DNA of 64,000 nt, taken from contig NC_069366.1 in NCBI RefSeq assembly GCF_021730395.1, positions 86,912,501 through 86,976,500 on the forward strand, written 5' to 3'. Under the pieces are notes generated by a model, which made no database searches, had not been told where the DNA came from, and saw only the letters and a program-made list of their open reading frames with translations. Both the position numbers and the translations under genes were made by a program. Shown piece by piece: positions 23,315 through 33,945 of the stretch (positions are counted from its first letter, which is position 1; each line of letters opens with the position of its first letter). This DNA is from Mercenaria mercenaria (lineage: Eukaryota; Mollusca; Bivalvia; Venerida; Veneridae).

Positions 23315-24540
23315 TGTTCAAGTGAGGAAGTTGTTAAGTACTTGTGGAGAACAAGTCAGTACTGGTGCAGAATCTATGTACACTGGTTAAGTGCGGCTCG
23401 GAACACTTGTTATCATCCTTCGGTATATATGCATATATGTTTATTTTATTTTACAGTGGAAGTTGTTAAGCACATATGTTTATTTTAAGAGTGGAAGTTG
23501 TTAAGTACTTGTGGAGAACAAGTCAGTACTGGTGCAGAATCCGTGCACACTGATTAAGTGGGGCCCGGAAAACTTTTACCGTCCTTTGGTGTATATGCAC
23601 ATATTTTTATTTTAGAGTGGAAGTTGTTAAGTACTTGTGGAGAACAAGTCAGTACTGGTGCAGAATCTATGTACACTGGTTAAGTGCGGCTCGGAACACT
23701 TGATATCATCCTTCGGTATATATGCATATATGTTTATTTTATTTTACAGTGGAAGTTGTTAAGCACATATGTTTATTTTAAGAGTGGAAGTTGTTAAGTA
23801 GTTGTGGAGAACAAGTCAGTACTGGTGCAGAATCCGTGTACACTGATTAAGTGGGGCCCGGAAAACTTGTTACCGTCCTTTGGTGTATATGCACATATTT
23901 TTATTTTAGAGTGTAAGTTGTTAAGTACTTGTGGAGAACAAGTCAGTACTGGTACAGAATCTGTATACACTGGTTTAGTGCAGTTTGGAAAACTTGTTAT
24001 CATCCTTCGGTGTATACGCACATATTTTATTTGAGTGGAAGTTGTTAAGTACTTCTGGAGAACAAGTCAGTACTGGTGCAGAATCTATGTACACTGGTTA
24101 AGTGCGGCTCGGAACACTTGTTATCATCCTTCGGTATATATGCATATATGTTTATTTTATTTTAGAGTGGAAGTTGTTAAGCACATATGTTTATTTTAAG
24201 AGTTGAAGTTGTTAAGTACTTGTGGAGAACAAGTCAGTACTGGTGCAGAATCTGTGTACACTGGTTAAGTGTGGTTTTGAAAACTTGTTATCATTCTTCG
24301 GTATATGTGCATATATGTTTATTTTAGAGTGAAACTTGTTAAGCACTTGTGGAGAACAAGTCACTACTGGTCCAGAATCCATTTACACTGATTAAATGGG
24401 GCCTGGAAAACTTGTTACCATCCTTTGGTGTATATGCACATATTTTTATTTTAGAGTGGAAGTTGTTAAGTACTTGTGGGGAACAAGTCAGTACTAGTGC
24501 AGAATCTGTATACACTGGTTTAACCAGTATCTGTTATACA
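23315..24540. repeat. Tandem array between the convergent ISL2EU genes
   Basis: Nine copies of a module start GTTAAGTACTTGTGGAGA (about 23334, 23500, 23630, 23795, 23920, 24042, 24212, 24335 and 24465). Each has GTCAGTACTGGTGCAGAATC, ACACTGGTTAAGTG and a TATATGCATATATGTTTATT tail. Spacing alternates near 120-130 and 165-170 bp because some copies carry an extra short segment with AAGCACATATGTTTATTTTA. It fills the 3' ends of both element genes, so transcription from either side would enter it. Confidence 0.9.
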
Positions 24541-24756
24541 TTATAAGCAATGTATGAATATAGTGAAAACAAATATTTATTATTGTTAACTTTACACATG
24601 ATTTTATTAGTATTGTAGTATTAACTGAAATCATTATTGTAACATATGTAAATACATGAAAAGTAAATACAAATTTAAGAGTGATCATTGACTTTTCTCT
24701 TTTCAAACGAATTGCCTGTGTTTTTATGGGACAAAAGTTGAAACTGCAGATCATAA

Positions 24757-25103
24757 GGCCTAAAAAAATTCTTTGTTTCCGGTAACATGCTCAAAAAAAT
24801 TAGGATAGGTAGGTTGGAAATCTTTTGGGGGGAATTTTTTTTTATTAAGAGACTTTTCAGAAATTATTTTTATGTCCAAAAAGTAATTTTTACAAGTAAG
24901 GGGGTTATGCCTTTAGAGCATTTATATAATAAGTAAGTTGGTTTCTAACATCACTGACCATGTTTAAAGCATAAAAAGTGAAGTTTTGCAACTTTTTGTT
25001 AATAAGTTGGAAAAAATATTCTCCAAGGCCATAAAAACATTTAGGGTAGAGCCAAAAATTTAGGGTAGGTCGTGATGCCAGAAACAAACAATTTTTTTAC
25101 GCC
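24757..25103. mobile_element. Harbinger-type MITE nested in ISL2EU
   Basis: Inverted repeats GGCCTAAAAAAATTCTTTG and (reversed) GGCGTAAAAAAATTGTTTG differ at two positions. A TAA duplication flanks them (24754-24756, 25104-25106). The 3-bp TWA target and GGC start fit PIF/Harbinger. It is 347 bp with no gene. It lies 7 bases from the transposase stop codon. Confidence 0.8.
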
Positions 25104-25110
25104 TAATTGT

Positions 25111-27097
25111 TCATTTAACTAGTGGGTCTTGAAAATTTACTAAGCAAGCTATAACAAAAACTAGTTGTGAGAAAACTGGCTGCAAAGCCTGTGGTATAAC
25201 TCGCTGAAGAATTTTAAACTTTTTAATTCTTTCAATTGAACGCTCGACATGAATTCTATGTTTAGCAATGTCTTTTGTCAAAGCTTCCTCCTGCGGCGTA
25301 AACTGATGCCTAGAACCAAGAAATGGTGGTCTAATCAACTTAACTTGACGTTCATTTAACATATCGTCTATCAGAAACCCACGATCTGCCATTATAACAT
25401 CACCTGGTTCAAGAAATTCTAAAAAATCTGATTGTTTTACAATCTCCTTGTCACTTATACTGCCTTCAAACGCATCGCTTACATAAAGTATAGCGCCATT
25501 TGGTGCAACTGCAACAAGAAACTTATATGAAGTGTATCCCTTATAAGAAGAGTACTGATTTCCCTGGGGTTCAAAATTTCCTGGGGATTGCACATGAACT
25601 TCAGTACAATCTATTATACAGCGTATTTTTATATTTCTTAAAACATCTTGGCAAATGTTTTCGGACTTTCCTTCTGGAAGCAAACATAAATTCCTTTAAC
25701 ATCGAAAACTGTTTATAAAGTAATTGAACCCAGGTTATTATTATTGTGGAAACTTGTCTCGTGTTTGTTTCGAACCTGTACGCCAAATCTTGGTGTAACA
25801 ATCCAAGCCGAACTCGCATGAGAAACATAAACAACTGATTCTGTGGTGAAATAAGCAGCTTACGCCCTGGTCTACGGCTAGGAGTCTTGTCTGGATTGCT
25901 TACACTGGAATTCCAAAAATTTATTTTCTGTGTACAGTCTCCCAAGAAGTCCCACAGGCACAAAAACTGAATGCATGTCAAACCAGTGTAAAACTTAAAC
26001 GCTTTGTCATCGTTCATATAGGTGTCCACACTGAAGGCCTCAGTGACTCTTGCCTTTTCTTCAACTGTATTTTGTTTCTTTGGCTTCTGAATCTGGAACT
26101 GATCTTGAGATGAGACTTTGAGATTGTTTTCTAAAATTCTGTTCTGTATTTTTAACCGTACAATATCTGATGACACAGTTTTTTCTGTCTGACTTTCCTT
26201 TTCCTGTACATCTGGTTTACAATTAACTCCTGTACTTGTGAACAACGTTTTTGGAGCATTATTTGCAACAGTCTCAAAGCCCTCATGTGCATTTTCACTC
26301 ACGACAGGACTGATAGTATCAGTCATTGGTAACATCATCATTGCTTGGGCTGCTTCATTTCTTTCTGTACGCTGCTGTTTTGGTGTCTTGTATGGCAGGC
26401 GTTCAGCAGGTCTTTTTCTCTTTCTGGTAACCTGTACATATAAAAGTGGAGTTCAGTTAAAATCATGCACAACAGAATCTGGGGTGAAATATGCCGCGTA
26501 CGCCCTGGTCTACGGCTAGGAGTCTTGTCTTGATTGGTTATACTAGTAAGAATTTCAAAACTTGATTTTTAACAAGGTAGTCTACAACACCCCACCCACC
26601 CACCTTCTCAAACTTTTAGTGGCATCCTATTGATTATTATTATTTCATTGTTTCATTACTGTGTATTCGATTCAGTATTGGTGCATACACATTCTAAGTA
26701 CATTATCAAATAAGATTGTATTATTTCATTATTAAAATCAACGCGTTTTCATATGTTCGGCAGACGGTCATTTACATAATACTGACTCAATACTCAGTAA
26801 TAGTCTGTAAATGAAACACGGTTTTACCTCTGTTCCACATTTGATCGGGTCTGGATTTTCTTCCGTCGGACCTTTCTCGCCGACGAAATGCAATGAACAT
26901 ATATAAGTATCCTTGTTAACATTGGCGATGGTAAAATATTTCCGTCCACAGTTTTGCACCCAACGCATGCACTTTTCACGATCTGTTTTGGGCTTTGGAA
27001 ATCCATTTCCAAAACCAATGAAAAAAATTCCATCATTATTCAAAGTCCTCGAGTCACTTTTACAATCTCCATAACAACAGTGTTTAGTTGTTACCAT
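25111..27097 (-). CDS. ISL2EU transposase (THAP + DDE), one frameshift
   Basis: Exon 1 (27097-26828, 90 codons) encodes a THAP C2CH zinc finger (CCYGDC ... MRWVQNC ... YICSLHF), the DNA-binding part. It ends GAG|gtaaaac and joins in phase 0 to exon 2 at 26431 (tgtacag|GTTACC), which continues with a basic KRKRP nuclear-signal-like run. Exon 2 holds FYTGL...FLWDFLGD, a helix-turn-helix-like region (QNQLFMFLMRVRLGL...LAYRF), and the DDE domain: Asp in RCIIDCTEV, Asp in VIMADRGF, Glu in HVERSIERIKKF. Between CFKKYKN and RCIIDC, near 25620-25632 beside an A/T run, the frame changes by one base. The conserved motifs continue at once in the new frame, so this is a frameshift or a base-call error rather than an intron. 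The stop codon is at 25111. Confidence 0.85.
26476..26545. repeat. Partial copy of transposase exon 2 inside the intron
   Basis: About 70 bp including ACGCCCTGGTCTACGGCTAG and GAGTCTTGTCT match 25840-25915 of exon 2 in the same orientation, at roughly 85% identity by eye. The copy sits in the intron between the THAP and DDE exons. Confidence 0.85.
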
Positions 27098-27269
27098 GAT
27101 TTATCCATTAATTTATCTCCAGAAATATTTAATCTTGAGCTTTGTTTACATGTACATTACAGTTTACTCAGTGCGATTCCGAAATGTTTGTCCGAATCGC
27201 CTGACGTCACAGACTGCTGATAAGAGTGCCAGCTATAAATAGAAACGGCCTAGATATCGTACAAATGCT

Positions 27270-27387
27270 ATAGGCTTTAAAGGCGAACAGCATGGATTTT
27301 GACCAACCAGACTGCGCGGATGCGCAGGCTGGTCTGGATCCATGCTGGTCGCAAAGCCACTATGTTGGTTTTCACATGGCGCGGCTC
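27270..27387. mobile_element. Palindromic 235-bp MITE, right half
   Basis: Continues the copy broken at 20054: ATAGGCTTTAAAGGCGAAC, GGTCTGGATCCATGCTGG, and the end ATGGCGCGGCTC, followed by ATAT (27388-27391) that matches the left duplication. Confidence 0.9.
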
Positions 27388-27391
27388 ATAT

Positions 27392-28204
27392 ACAATTGTA
27401 CGTTGAAAAAAGATAAACGACAAACCAAAATATGCTTGCAGTGTGGCGGTAGATTGAAATTATTATAGAGTAAAATATACCCTATTAGTATAAAATATAC
27501 AACAGTACGTTGATAAATAATAAAAAGTCAATATTTACCTGACCATAATGCTTGTTCTGAAGACATGATGCGATATAGGGAATATTTATTTTCCACTTTG
27601 TTAGTAGATCGTAAAAGAGACTGTAAAACAGTTGTTAATTATCTACAGTCGGGTTCAAAAATTAGGTTGCACGAACATTCATTGCAGATTGAAAATTTCG
27701 CAGACCGCATCATGTGAATATATAGGATCAGAGGTTCTTTTTACTAATTATGTATTTGATTCTGTCACCGCAAAGTCTCTGAAACTCTTTTTTTCAATGG
27801 ACGAATAGCCCGCGTCGGAAAGGTTATTTTGAATCGGACTGTAACTTACAGCATTTGACGGTTGGATGCGCACATAAAACACGAACTATTGGCCTAATCA
27901 TTTACCTCTGACTGCAAAAAAGATGACCGAAAGAAAGATAACAAAAGAGAAAGGAAAATAATCGACACCAGACATAATTTAGCAAAAGATGAAATAAGTG
28001 TTTGTTCGTTTGGAGATGTGCAACGGGCGATTTGAGAGGCTCTGTTATGAAAAAAACAATAGCCGTTTTTGGACGTAGTTTCAATATAATACTTGTACTT
28101 GTTTTAGGCAAAGGGCGTAGCCATGCGGTGCGGTTCGCACACCCGCCCGTCAAGAGAATGAAAAGTACAAATCTTTCCTGACCGGATATGTGACACGTTT
28201 AATA
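27392..28204. other. Stretch without recognised content
   Basis: Mixed AT-rich DNA. I see no gene. A GGCAAAGGGCGTAGCCATGC patch near 28107 is not part of a readable structure. Confidence 0.4.
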
Positions 28205-28315
28205 ATTATCTGATGTGATGTGATCTGATCTGATCTATGATATGACGTGACATGAGATGACATGATACAATATATGATATGATATGACATGATATAATAT
28301 ATGATAATAATGTGT
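28205..28315. repeat. GATAT/TGATC-type microsatellite
   Basis: Degenerate repeats of GATGT, GATCT and GATAT pentamers (for example GATCTGATCTGATCTATG, then ATGATATGATATGACATG). Confidence 0.8.
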
Positions 28316-29213
28316 CTAAAATATCAAGAAATGTATAACTCACTATTATTATTATAGCAACTTCATTTCTTCTAACTGAAATCCTTTTTACCGCGTAGTT
28401 GACGCGGTAGTTAGCTTTTTTACACATTTGATACTATTTTGTTGTTGAGAGAATGAGAACTACGTAAATTTGTGTCCTTTTCAATGAGATATTTATATTA
28501 AACAAAACTAATATACGGAAGAACGGAGGGGACAGATTCAGATTCTTGCAAAATGAACTTGAATAAAGGCTTTAGAATTATTTGTCTTCTCTCTGTAGAA
28601 AAGGAAATAATGCTTCCATATTGGTCTGATCAGACCTCTCCACTGTGTGAACCATTAATAAATGTTAAAATTTTGCGCATTTAAAAAACGAACTGCAGTA
28701 ATTACGCATATAATGATGACCTGAAATGATATTAACACATATTCTCCATACGCATAAATGCAAAAGAAAACTTTTTGATGCTACTGCATAGGTATTTAAC
28801 AGCTTTGAAAAAAAATTTTCGTCCAAAGCAACAGTGGCAATTCTTCTTTTGTACATGGTCAGCTGTGTGAGACCGAACACCACTAAATTCGGCTGTTCTT
28901 TATTTCATATAAAATCCACTTACTTTCGATAGAATGCAAAGTGATACGTACTGAAACGCGGTAGAGTAAAAGAAAACACGATGCTATTGAGAAAGGGCAC
29001 GAGGAAAGGGAGAAAGATCAGCACTGTTTATATTTGGACTACATTTGATTTGGTAGTGATCTGCCTGTGAGAAGCTGTGTAAGCAGCTGACCTCTCTTTT
29101 TTAAAGAAGCCACTTGTATTTATCTAGCGCATAGCTGATTATGTAAAATAACGTCAAAAGGCAAAAATACCTACCATCGATCCTTCGTACCTCGGGCAAA
29201 AGTTTGGACTATT
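28316..29213. other. Stretch without recognised content
   Basis: No gene or repeat border is seen before the LINE tail. Confidence 0.4.
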
Positions 29214-32200
29214 GAAACTGAAACTGAAACTGGTTTATTTGCTTAAACGCCTATTTCTACATTTAAAACATATTCAATGGCGTTTTACAATACAAGTTGA
29301 AATAAAATATTAAATATAAAATATTTTAAATAAGATTAATTAAAACGAATCAAAATAGCAATTATTAATTTAAAGTCAATGATAATACTATATTTTAAAA
29401 TATTACTAACATATAATTATCACAGACAAACATTAAATTCCTATCACTGTCACCAGCATCACTGTTTTAAAACTCAGTCAAAACTTAGAATAATGCAAAG
29501 TAGTCTCTGAAGAAATGCGTTTTCAACTTTTTCCTAAAGCAGTCAATTGAAGAACTTTGTCTGATGTTCAACGGCAAATTGTTCCACAACTTTGGCCCTA
29601 TAGTACTAAAGCTTCTATCACTAAAAGTTTTTCGCTTGTTGAAAGGGACGGTGTAACAGTCAACTGATGACTCCGAGGATCTGAGGAAGCGCTGGGGGAT
29701 TTTCGGTGTTAAGAGTTCAATCAAATATGCAGGCGCATTTCCAACATGGCAATTGAACATGTACGTCAAGATCTTAAAGTTTATTCTGGCTTTGATCGGC
29801 AGCCAGTGCAAATCGTAGAGTGCCTGCTTAGAACTGTCTCTTCTTCTACGATTCAGAACTAACTTCGCACACATATTTTGAATGCGTTGCAGTTTTGCGA
29901 TGTCACAATCAGAAATACCGTATAAAATAACATTACAGTAGTCTAAATGCGAAATAACCAGCGATAGCACTAAGGTTTCAGTTGCATCCTGAGTCAAATA
30001 TTTGCGAATGTTTTTGATTCGGAAAAAATTCAACATTGCCGTTCTACACTTTATCTTTATATGCTCTTTGAAAGTTAAAGTTTCGTCCAAATAGGCCCCC
30101 AAATATCTGATGTTACTCTGCCTCTTGATTTTATCACCACAAATATCTATCTCGTGAATGTTTAACTTATTCAACTGAGGGGCACTTCCAAAGGCAATAT
30201 GTTCAGTTTTTGAGGAATTCATTTTTAGTTTGTTACTGTTCATCCACTCATTTGAATCTGTAGCAAACTCCTCTAGTTCACCAATGGATTTAGCCTCGAT
30301 GGATGGTTCGGGCTTAAAACGTGTGCTTGCGGTGTGGTCGTCGGCAAAGCCATAGACGGAAATGGACGGGGGAACAATGTCAAAAATCGTTCCTGCGTAC
30401 GTGAGATAGAGCCACGGCCCTAAACAGCTTCCCTGGGGGACACTACACGTAAGCTCACGTGCTGATGACACTGTTTGATTCACACTCACACGGCAGCTCC
30501 GTGGCCTCAGATATGAGTTCAACCAGTCCAATGCAACACCAGAGACACCATACTGACATTTCAAAACGTCCAAAAGAATATCGTGATCTACCGTATCAAA
30601 AGCTGCACTAAGGTCTAATGCTATCAATGCAGTCACTTCTTGATGTTCCATAGCGTCCAAGATGTCATTGATAAGTCTCAATAAAGCCGATTCGCACGAA
30701 TGATGTTGCCTGTATGCGGACTGATTTTTCGAAAGGAGATTATGTTCATTTACATGTCTATTAAGTAAATACAGTGCTGCTTTCTCTATCAATTTGGACA
30801 AGAATGATAAGTTGCTCACTGGCCTATAGTTTGAGAATATAAGTTCGAGACCAGCTTTCTTTAACAGAGGTCTAACTATTGCCTGTTTCCACTGCACTGG
30901 GAAGACTCCTTGAGTCAATGAAAGATTCACTAGTCTAGTTATAATTGCGAGGAGCTCGTTTAAATATGACTTCAACACTTTTGTTGGAATAACATCAATT
31001 TCACACGACTTTGTTTGTAACTGGTTAATGAGTTTTCTAACTTCATCCTCACTAAGTTCATCAAATTTTCCAAATTCCGGCACATTTCTCATTAATGGTT
31101 TATAGTTTTCAAAATCTTTTAAGCTGTCCCGTATTTTCTGAATCTTTTCCATGAAAAAGTCAGCAAATTTGTCAGCTAGCGTATTTTCATTTTCAACAAC
31201 AGGCATTGGATTCTCCGACTTGCCGCCGGTGAGATCTGTCACAAATTTGTAAAGTTTTTTGGAATCACCTTTGTATTCGAGCACTTTTTGGCTAAGAGTT
31301 CTCTGTTTTTCTAGTTTCAGTTCATGGTGATATTTATTAAGAGCAGTCTTGAAAATTTCATAGTCCTGTGGATTTTGGTACCTCCTCCACAAACGTTCGG
31401 ATTTGCGCAGAATTTGTTTTAAGTGGCGGATATCCTCATTAAACCACGGTTTCGGATTTCGACAAATAATAGTTTTCTCTTTTAAAGGAGCGTGCTTGTC
31501 AATGATATTTTTCATTTCATCTTGGAAAATGTCAACATATGTCTCAATTGAATCACTTTCAATTTTCAAATCAGCAAGGTCACTAGCAAAATCTAAGTCA
31601 TTTATGTCATTAAAGTTCCGGTAAGTAATAGACTTGCTGATGATGTTTTCCTTTTTCACTTTTATAATGACTTTTACTACACGATGGTCGGATAAGAAAG
31701 GGCCGGGTTCACATGAGATAAGTTCAACACCATTTGCGACCTCTGTGATCACAAGATCAAGACTCTGACCGAGCACTTGTGTTGGGAAATGTACATGTTG
31801 TTGCAGCCCCATAGCACATAAACAACTGTTGAATTCAGAAATAGTGTTGGTGTCGTCATGTATATGTAGATTGAAATCTCCCATGATCATGAGATTGGGG
31901 TACTTGGAAATAACGTCTTCAAGAAATTCGAAAAAGTCTTTCACAAACTGCGTAGGTGTCGCCAAAGCTGGGGGTCTATAAATGCCTACACAATTGATGG
32001 TAATGTTTTTAAAGACCATTTGCCATACTCCGTACTCAAAACTTTCGGTGGTGCCAGATACCATTTTGCGCATTTGAACACTACTTTTACAAGTCAGAGC
32101 AATACCGCCACCCGTTTTGTTTCTACGATTCGCAACACTGAGTCTATAACCATCTTGATTTAAATCTGATGTTTCGAATTGTGATTGTTTCTCATCGGAA

Positions 32201-32716
32201 TACCAGGTTTCCGTCAAAAGTGCAAAGTCAATGTTCTCGTCACGAAGCAATTGTCCGACTAGCACATCCTTTTTGACTACTGAATGACAGTTCAATGTTA
32301 GACAGGTGACATTCTCTGTATAGTTACTGAGTGTGTTTGATCGTTTTGGATATACAAGATTTGACACATTTACACCATATTGTTTCCTTTGTATTTTGTG
32401 ACTTTTGTGTATTGCAGCTCCTGATCGGTAACTTCTAAAGTTTAATATCCCCAGACCTTTTAATCTTGCCAATAATTGTTGGTCAGGTAAAATCCATTGT
32501 CTGGGTATTGATCTATATTTCATTAGTTCACTTGCACTATAGGTTTTAACCAGGCCCTTAGGATAATCCATTATGTGATAATCCATTGTGTGCACTGAGA
32601 TGGTGTTCACCCAGTTATGATAAAATTCTTTGTTAAAATCCAATTGTTTTGGACACAAATACTCCAAAAATGCAATTAGTAATCCAACAAGAGCTGTCCA
32701 TAAGACAGCCAAGCTC
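29214..32716 (-). mobile_element. CR1/L2-group LINE, 5'-truncated, ORF2 open
   Basis: The 3' end is a short tail of CAGTTTCAGTTTCAGTTTC type (29214-29232), as in the second copy at 61676. A possible 7-bp duplication GACTATT lies at 29207-29213 and 32717-32723. About 270 bp of 3' UTR follow the stop at 29485. Endonuclease and reverse transcriptase are in one open frame. No ORF1 is seen, so the copy looks 5'-truncated. Its upstream border abuts the 166-bp tandem-repeat element. Confidence 0.85.
29485..32712 (-). CDS. LINE ORF2: AP-type endonuclease and reverse transcriptase
   Basis: 1075 codons without a break. Residues of about 130-365 are an APE-like endonuclease: LTLNCHSV, LLTETW, GGIALTC, IMGDFNLHIHD, LDLVITE and the catalytic SDHRVV. 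The reverse transcriptase (about 555-880) has NYRPVSNLSFLSKLIEK, NQSAYRQHHSCESALLRL, ALDLSAAFDTVDH, VPQGSCLGP and the active site VYGFADDHTAS. The C-terminal LVLNRRRRDSSKQALYDLHW and GPKLWNNLPLNIRQ are typical of CR1/L2-group elements. The frame begins at a TTG with a stop three codons upstream, so the natural start is lost or lies elsewhere. The enzyme nicks target DNA and primes reverse transcription on it. The intact frame implies a young insertion. Confidence 0.9.
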   Translation of the reverse strand: MAVLWTALVGLLIAFLEYLCPKQLDFNKEFYHNWVNTISVHTMDYHIMDYPKGLVKTYSASELMKYRSIPRQWILPDQQLLARLKGLGILNFRSYRSGAAIHKSHKIQRKQYGVNVSNLVYPKRSNTLSNYTENVTCLTLNCHSVVKKDVLVGQLLRDENIDFALLTETWYSDEKQSQFETSDLNQDGYRLSVANRRNKTGGGIALTCKSSVQMRKMVSGTTESFEYGVWQMVFKNITINCVGIYRPPALATPTQFVKDFFEFLEDVISKYPNLMIMGDFNLHIHDDTNTISEFNSCLCAMGLQQHVHFPTQVLGQSLDLVITEVANGVELISCEPGPFLSDHRVVKVIIKVKKENIISKSITYRNFNDINDLDFASDLADLKIESDSIETYVDIFQDEMKNIIDKHAPLKEKTIICRNPKPWFNEDIRHLKQILRKSERLWRRYQNPQDYEIFKTALNKYHHELKLEKQRTLSQKVLEYKGDSKKLYKFVTDLTGGKSENPMPVVENENTLADKFADFFMEKIQKIRDSLKDFENYKPLMRNVPEFGKFDELSEDEVRKLINQLQTKSCEIDVIPTKVLKSYLNELLAIITRLVNLSLTQGVFPVQWKQAIVRPLLKKAGLELIFSNYRPVSNLSFLSKLIEKAALYLLNRHVNEHNLLSKNQSAYRQHHSCESALLRLINDILDAMEHQEVTALIALDLSAAFDTVDHDILLDVLKCQYGVSGVALDWLNSYLRPRSCRVSVNQTVSSARELTCSVPQGSCLGPWLYLTYAGTIFDIVPPSISVYGFADDHTASTRFKPEPSIEAKSIGELEEFATDSNEWMNSNKLKMNSSKTEHIAFGSAPQLNKLNIHEIDICGDKIKRQSNIRYLGAYLDETLTFKEHIKIKCRTAMLNFFRIKNIRKYLTQDATETLVLSLVISHLDYCNVILYGISDCDIAKLQRIQNMCAKLVLNRRRRDSSKQALYDLHWLPIKARINFKILTYMFNCHVGNAPAYLIELLTPKIPQRFLRSSESSVDCYTVPFNKRKTFSDRSFSTIGPKLWNNLPLNIRQSSSIDCFRKKLKTHFFRDYFALF

Positions 32717-33945
32717 GACTATTCGAAATATTGTCACAGAAGCAGGAAATTATTACCCAAAATGTTAAATATCTAAAGAGTTTTAAGTTCAAAAGGGGAC
32801 ATAATTTGACCAAAATGCATATCAGAGTTATGGGACTTGATGCTATCAACTAGTTTTATAACCCCGAAGAAACATGTTAAGTTTCAATTCAATATCTGCA
32901 TTAGTTTTGGGATAGTAACTTGCATGCAAAACTTTAATCAGAATTTTCTAAGTCCAAAAGGGGGCATAATTTGCTCAAAATACATGTTAAGAGTTATGGA
33001 ACTTGAAACAGAGAGGTTGGTAATTGACCTAGAAAAAGAATAAATAAGTTTCAAAGCTATATGCCTTTTGGTAATAGCTGTATGTACTTGCACGCAAAAC
33101 TTTAACCAGGATTTCTAAGTCCAAAAGGGGGAATAATTTGCCCAAAATACATGTCAGAGTTATGGGACTTGATTCTATCAACTAGTTTTATAACCCGAAG
33201 ACACATGTGAAGTTTCAATTTAATATCTGTAGTAGTTTTGGAGATAGTAACTTGCATGTAAAACTTTAACCAGGATTTTCTAAGTCCAAAAGGGGGCATA
33301 ATTTGCCCAAAATACATGTCAGAGTTATGGGACTTGACCCAGTGAGGTAGGTAATTGATCTAGAAAAAGAAAAAATAAGTTTCAAATCTATATGCCTTTT
33401 AGTAACAGCTGTATGTACTTGCACGCAAAACTTTAACCAGAATTTTCTAAGTCCAAAAGGGGGCATAATTTGGCCAAAATACATGTCAGAGTTATAGGAC
33501 TTGACCCAGTGAGGTAGGTAATTGATCTAGAAAAAGAAAAAATAAGTTTCAAATCTATATGCCTTTTAGTAATAGCTGTATGTACTTGCACGCAAAACTT
33601 TAACCAGAATTTTCTAAGTCCAAAAGGGGGCATAATTTGGCCAAAATAAAGGTCAGAGTTATGGGACTTGGTGCTATCAACTAGTTTTATAACCCCGAAG
33701 ACACATGTGAAGTTTCAATTCAATATCTGCATTAGTTTTGGAGATAGTAACTTGCATGTAAAACTTTAACCAGAATTTTCTAAGTCCAAAAGGGGGCATA
33801 ATTTGCTCAAAATACATGTTAGAGTTATGGAACTTGACCCAGTGAGGTTGGTAATTGACCTAGAAAAAGAATAAATAAGTTTCAAAGCTATATGCCTTTA
33901 CATGATAGCTGTATGTACTTGCATGCAAAAACTTAACCAAGGTGT

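Larger units (their letters stand above)
20055..27269. mobile_element. ISL2EU (PHIS superfamily) DNA transposon, two-gene, near-complete
   Basis: Terminal inverted repeats AGCACTTGTACGATATC (20055) and, reversed, AGCATTTGTACGATATC (ending 27269) differ at one base. An AT duplication flanks them (20053-20054, 27270-27271), and removing the element rejoins an interrupted MITE exactly. It carries a SWIM/YqaJ nuclease gene on plus (20839-23296) and a THAP-DDE transposase gene on minus (27097-25111). The two genes converge on a tandem-repeat array. THAP plus DDE_Tnp_4-type transposase, AT target site and a YqaJ partner protein fit ISL2EU as I recall it. Two younger MITEs (20161-20823, 24757-25103) lie inside. 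One frameshift in the transposase suggests the copy is no longer autonomous. Confidence 0.9.

Noticed and set aside
23794-24546. Small frames of 65-76 codons starting MENKS
   Set aside because: They recur with the tandem modules between the ISL2EU genes and change frame from copy to copy.
25500-25718. Plus-strand frame of 72 codons over the ISL2EU transposase
   Set aside because: It is the complement of the DDE coding region and has no independent features.
20055-27269. Treating the YqaJ protein as a free-standing host gene
   Set aside because: It lies between matched TIRs with an AT duplication and converges on the element's transposase, so it belongs to the transposon.
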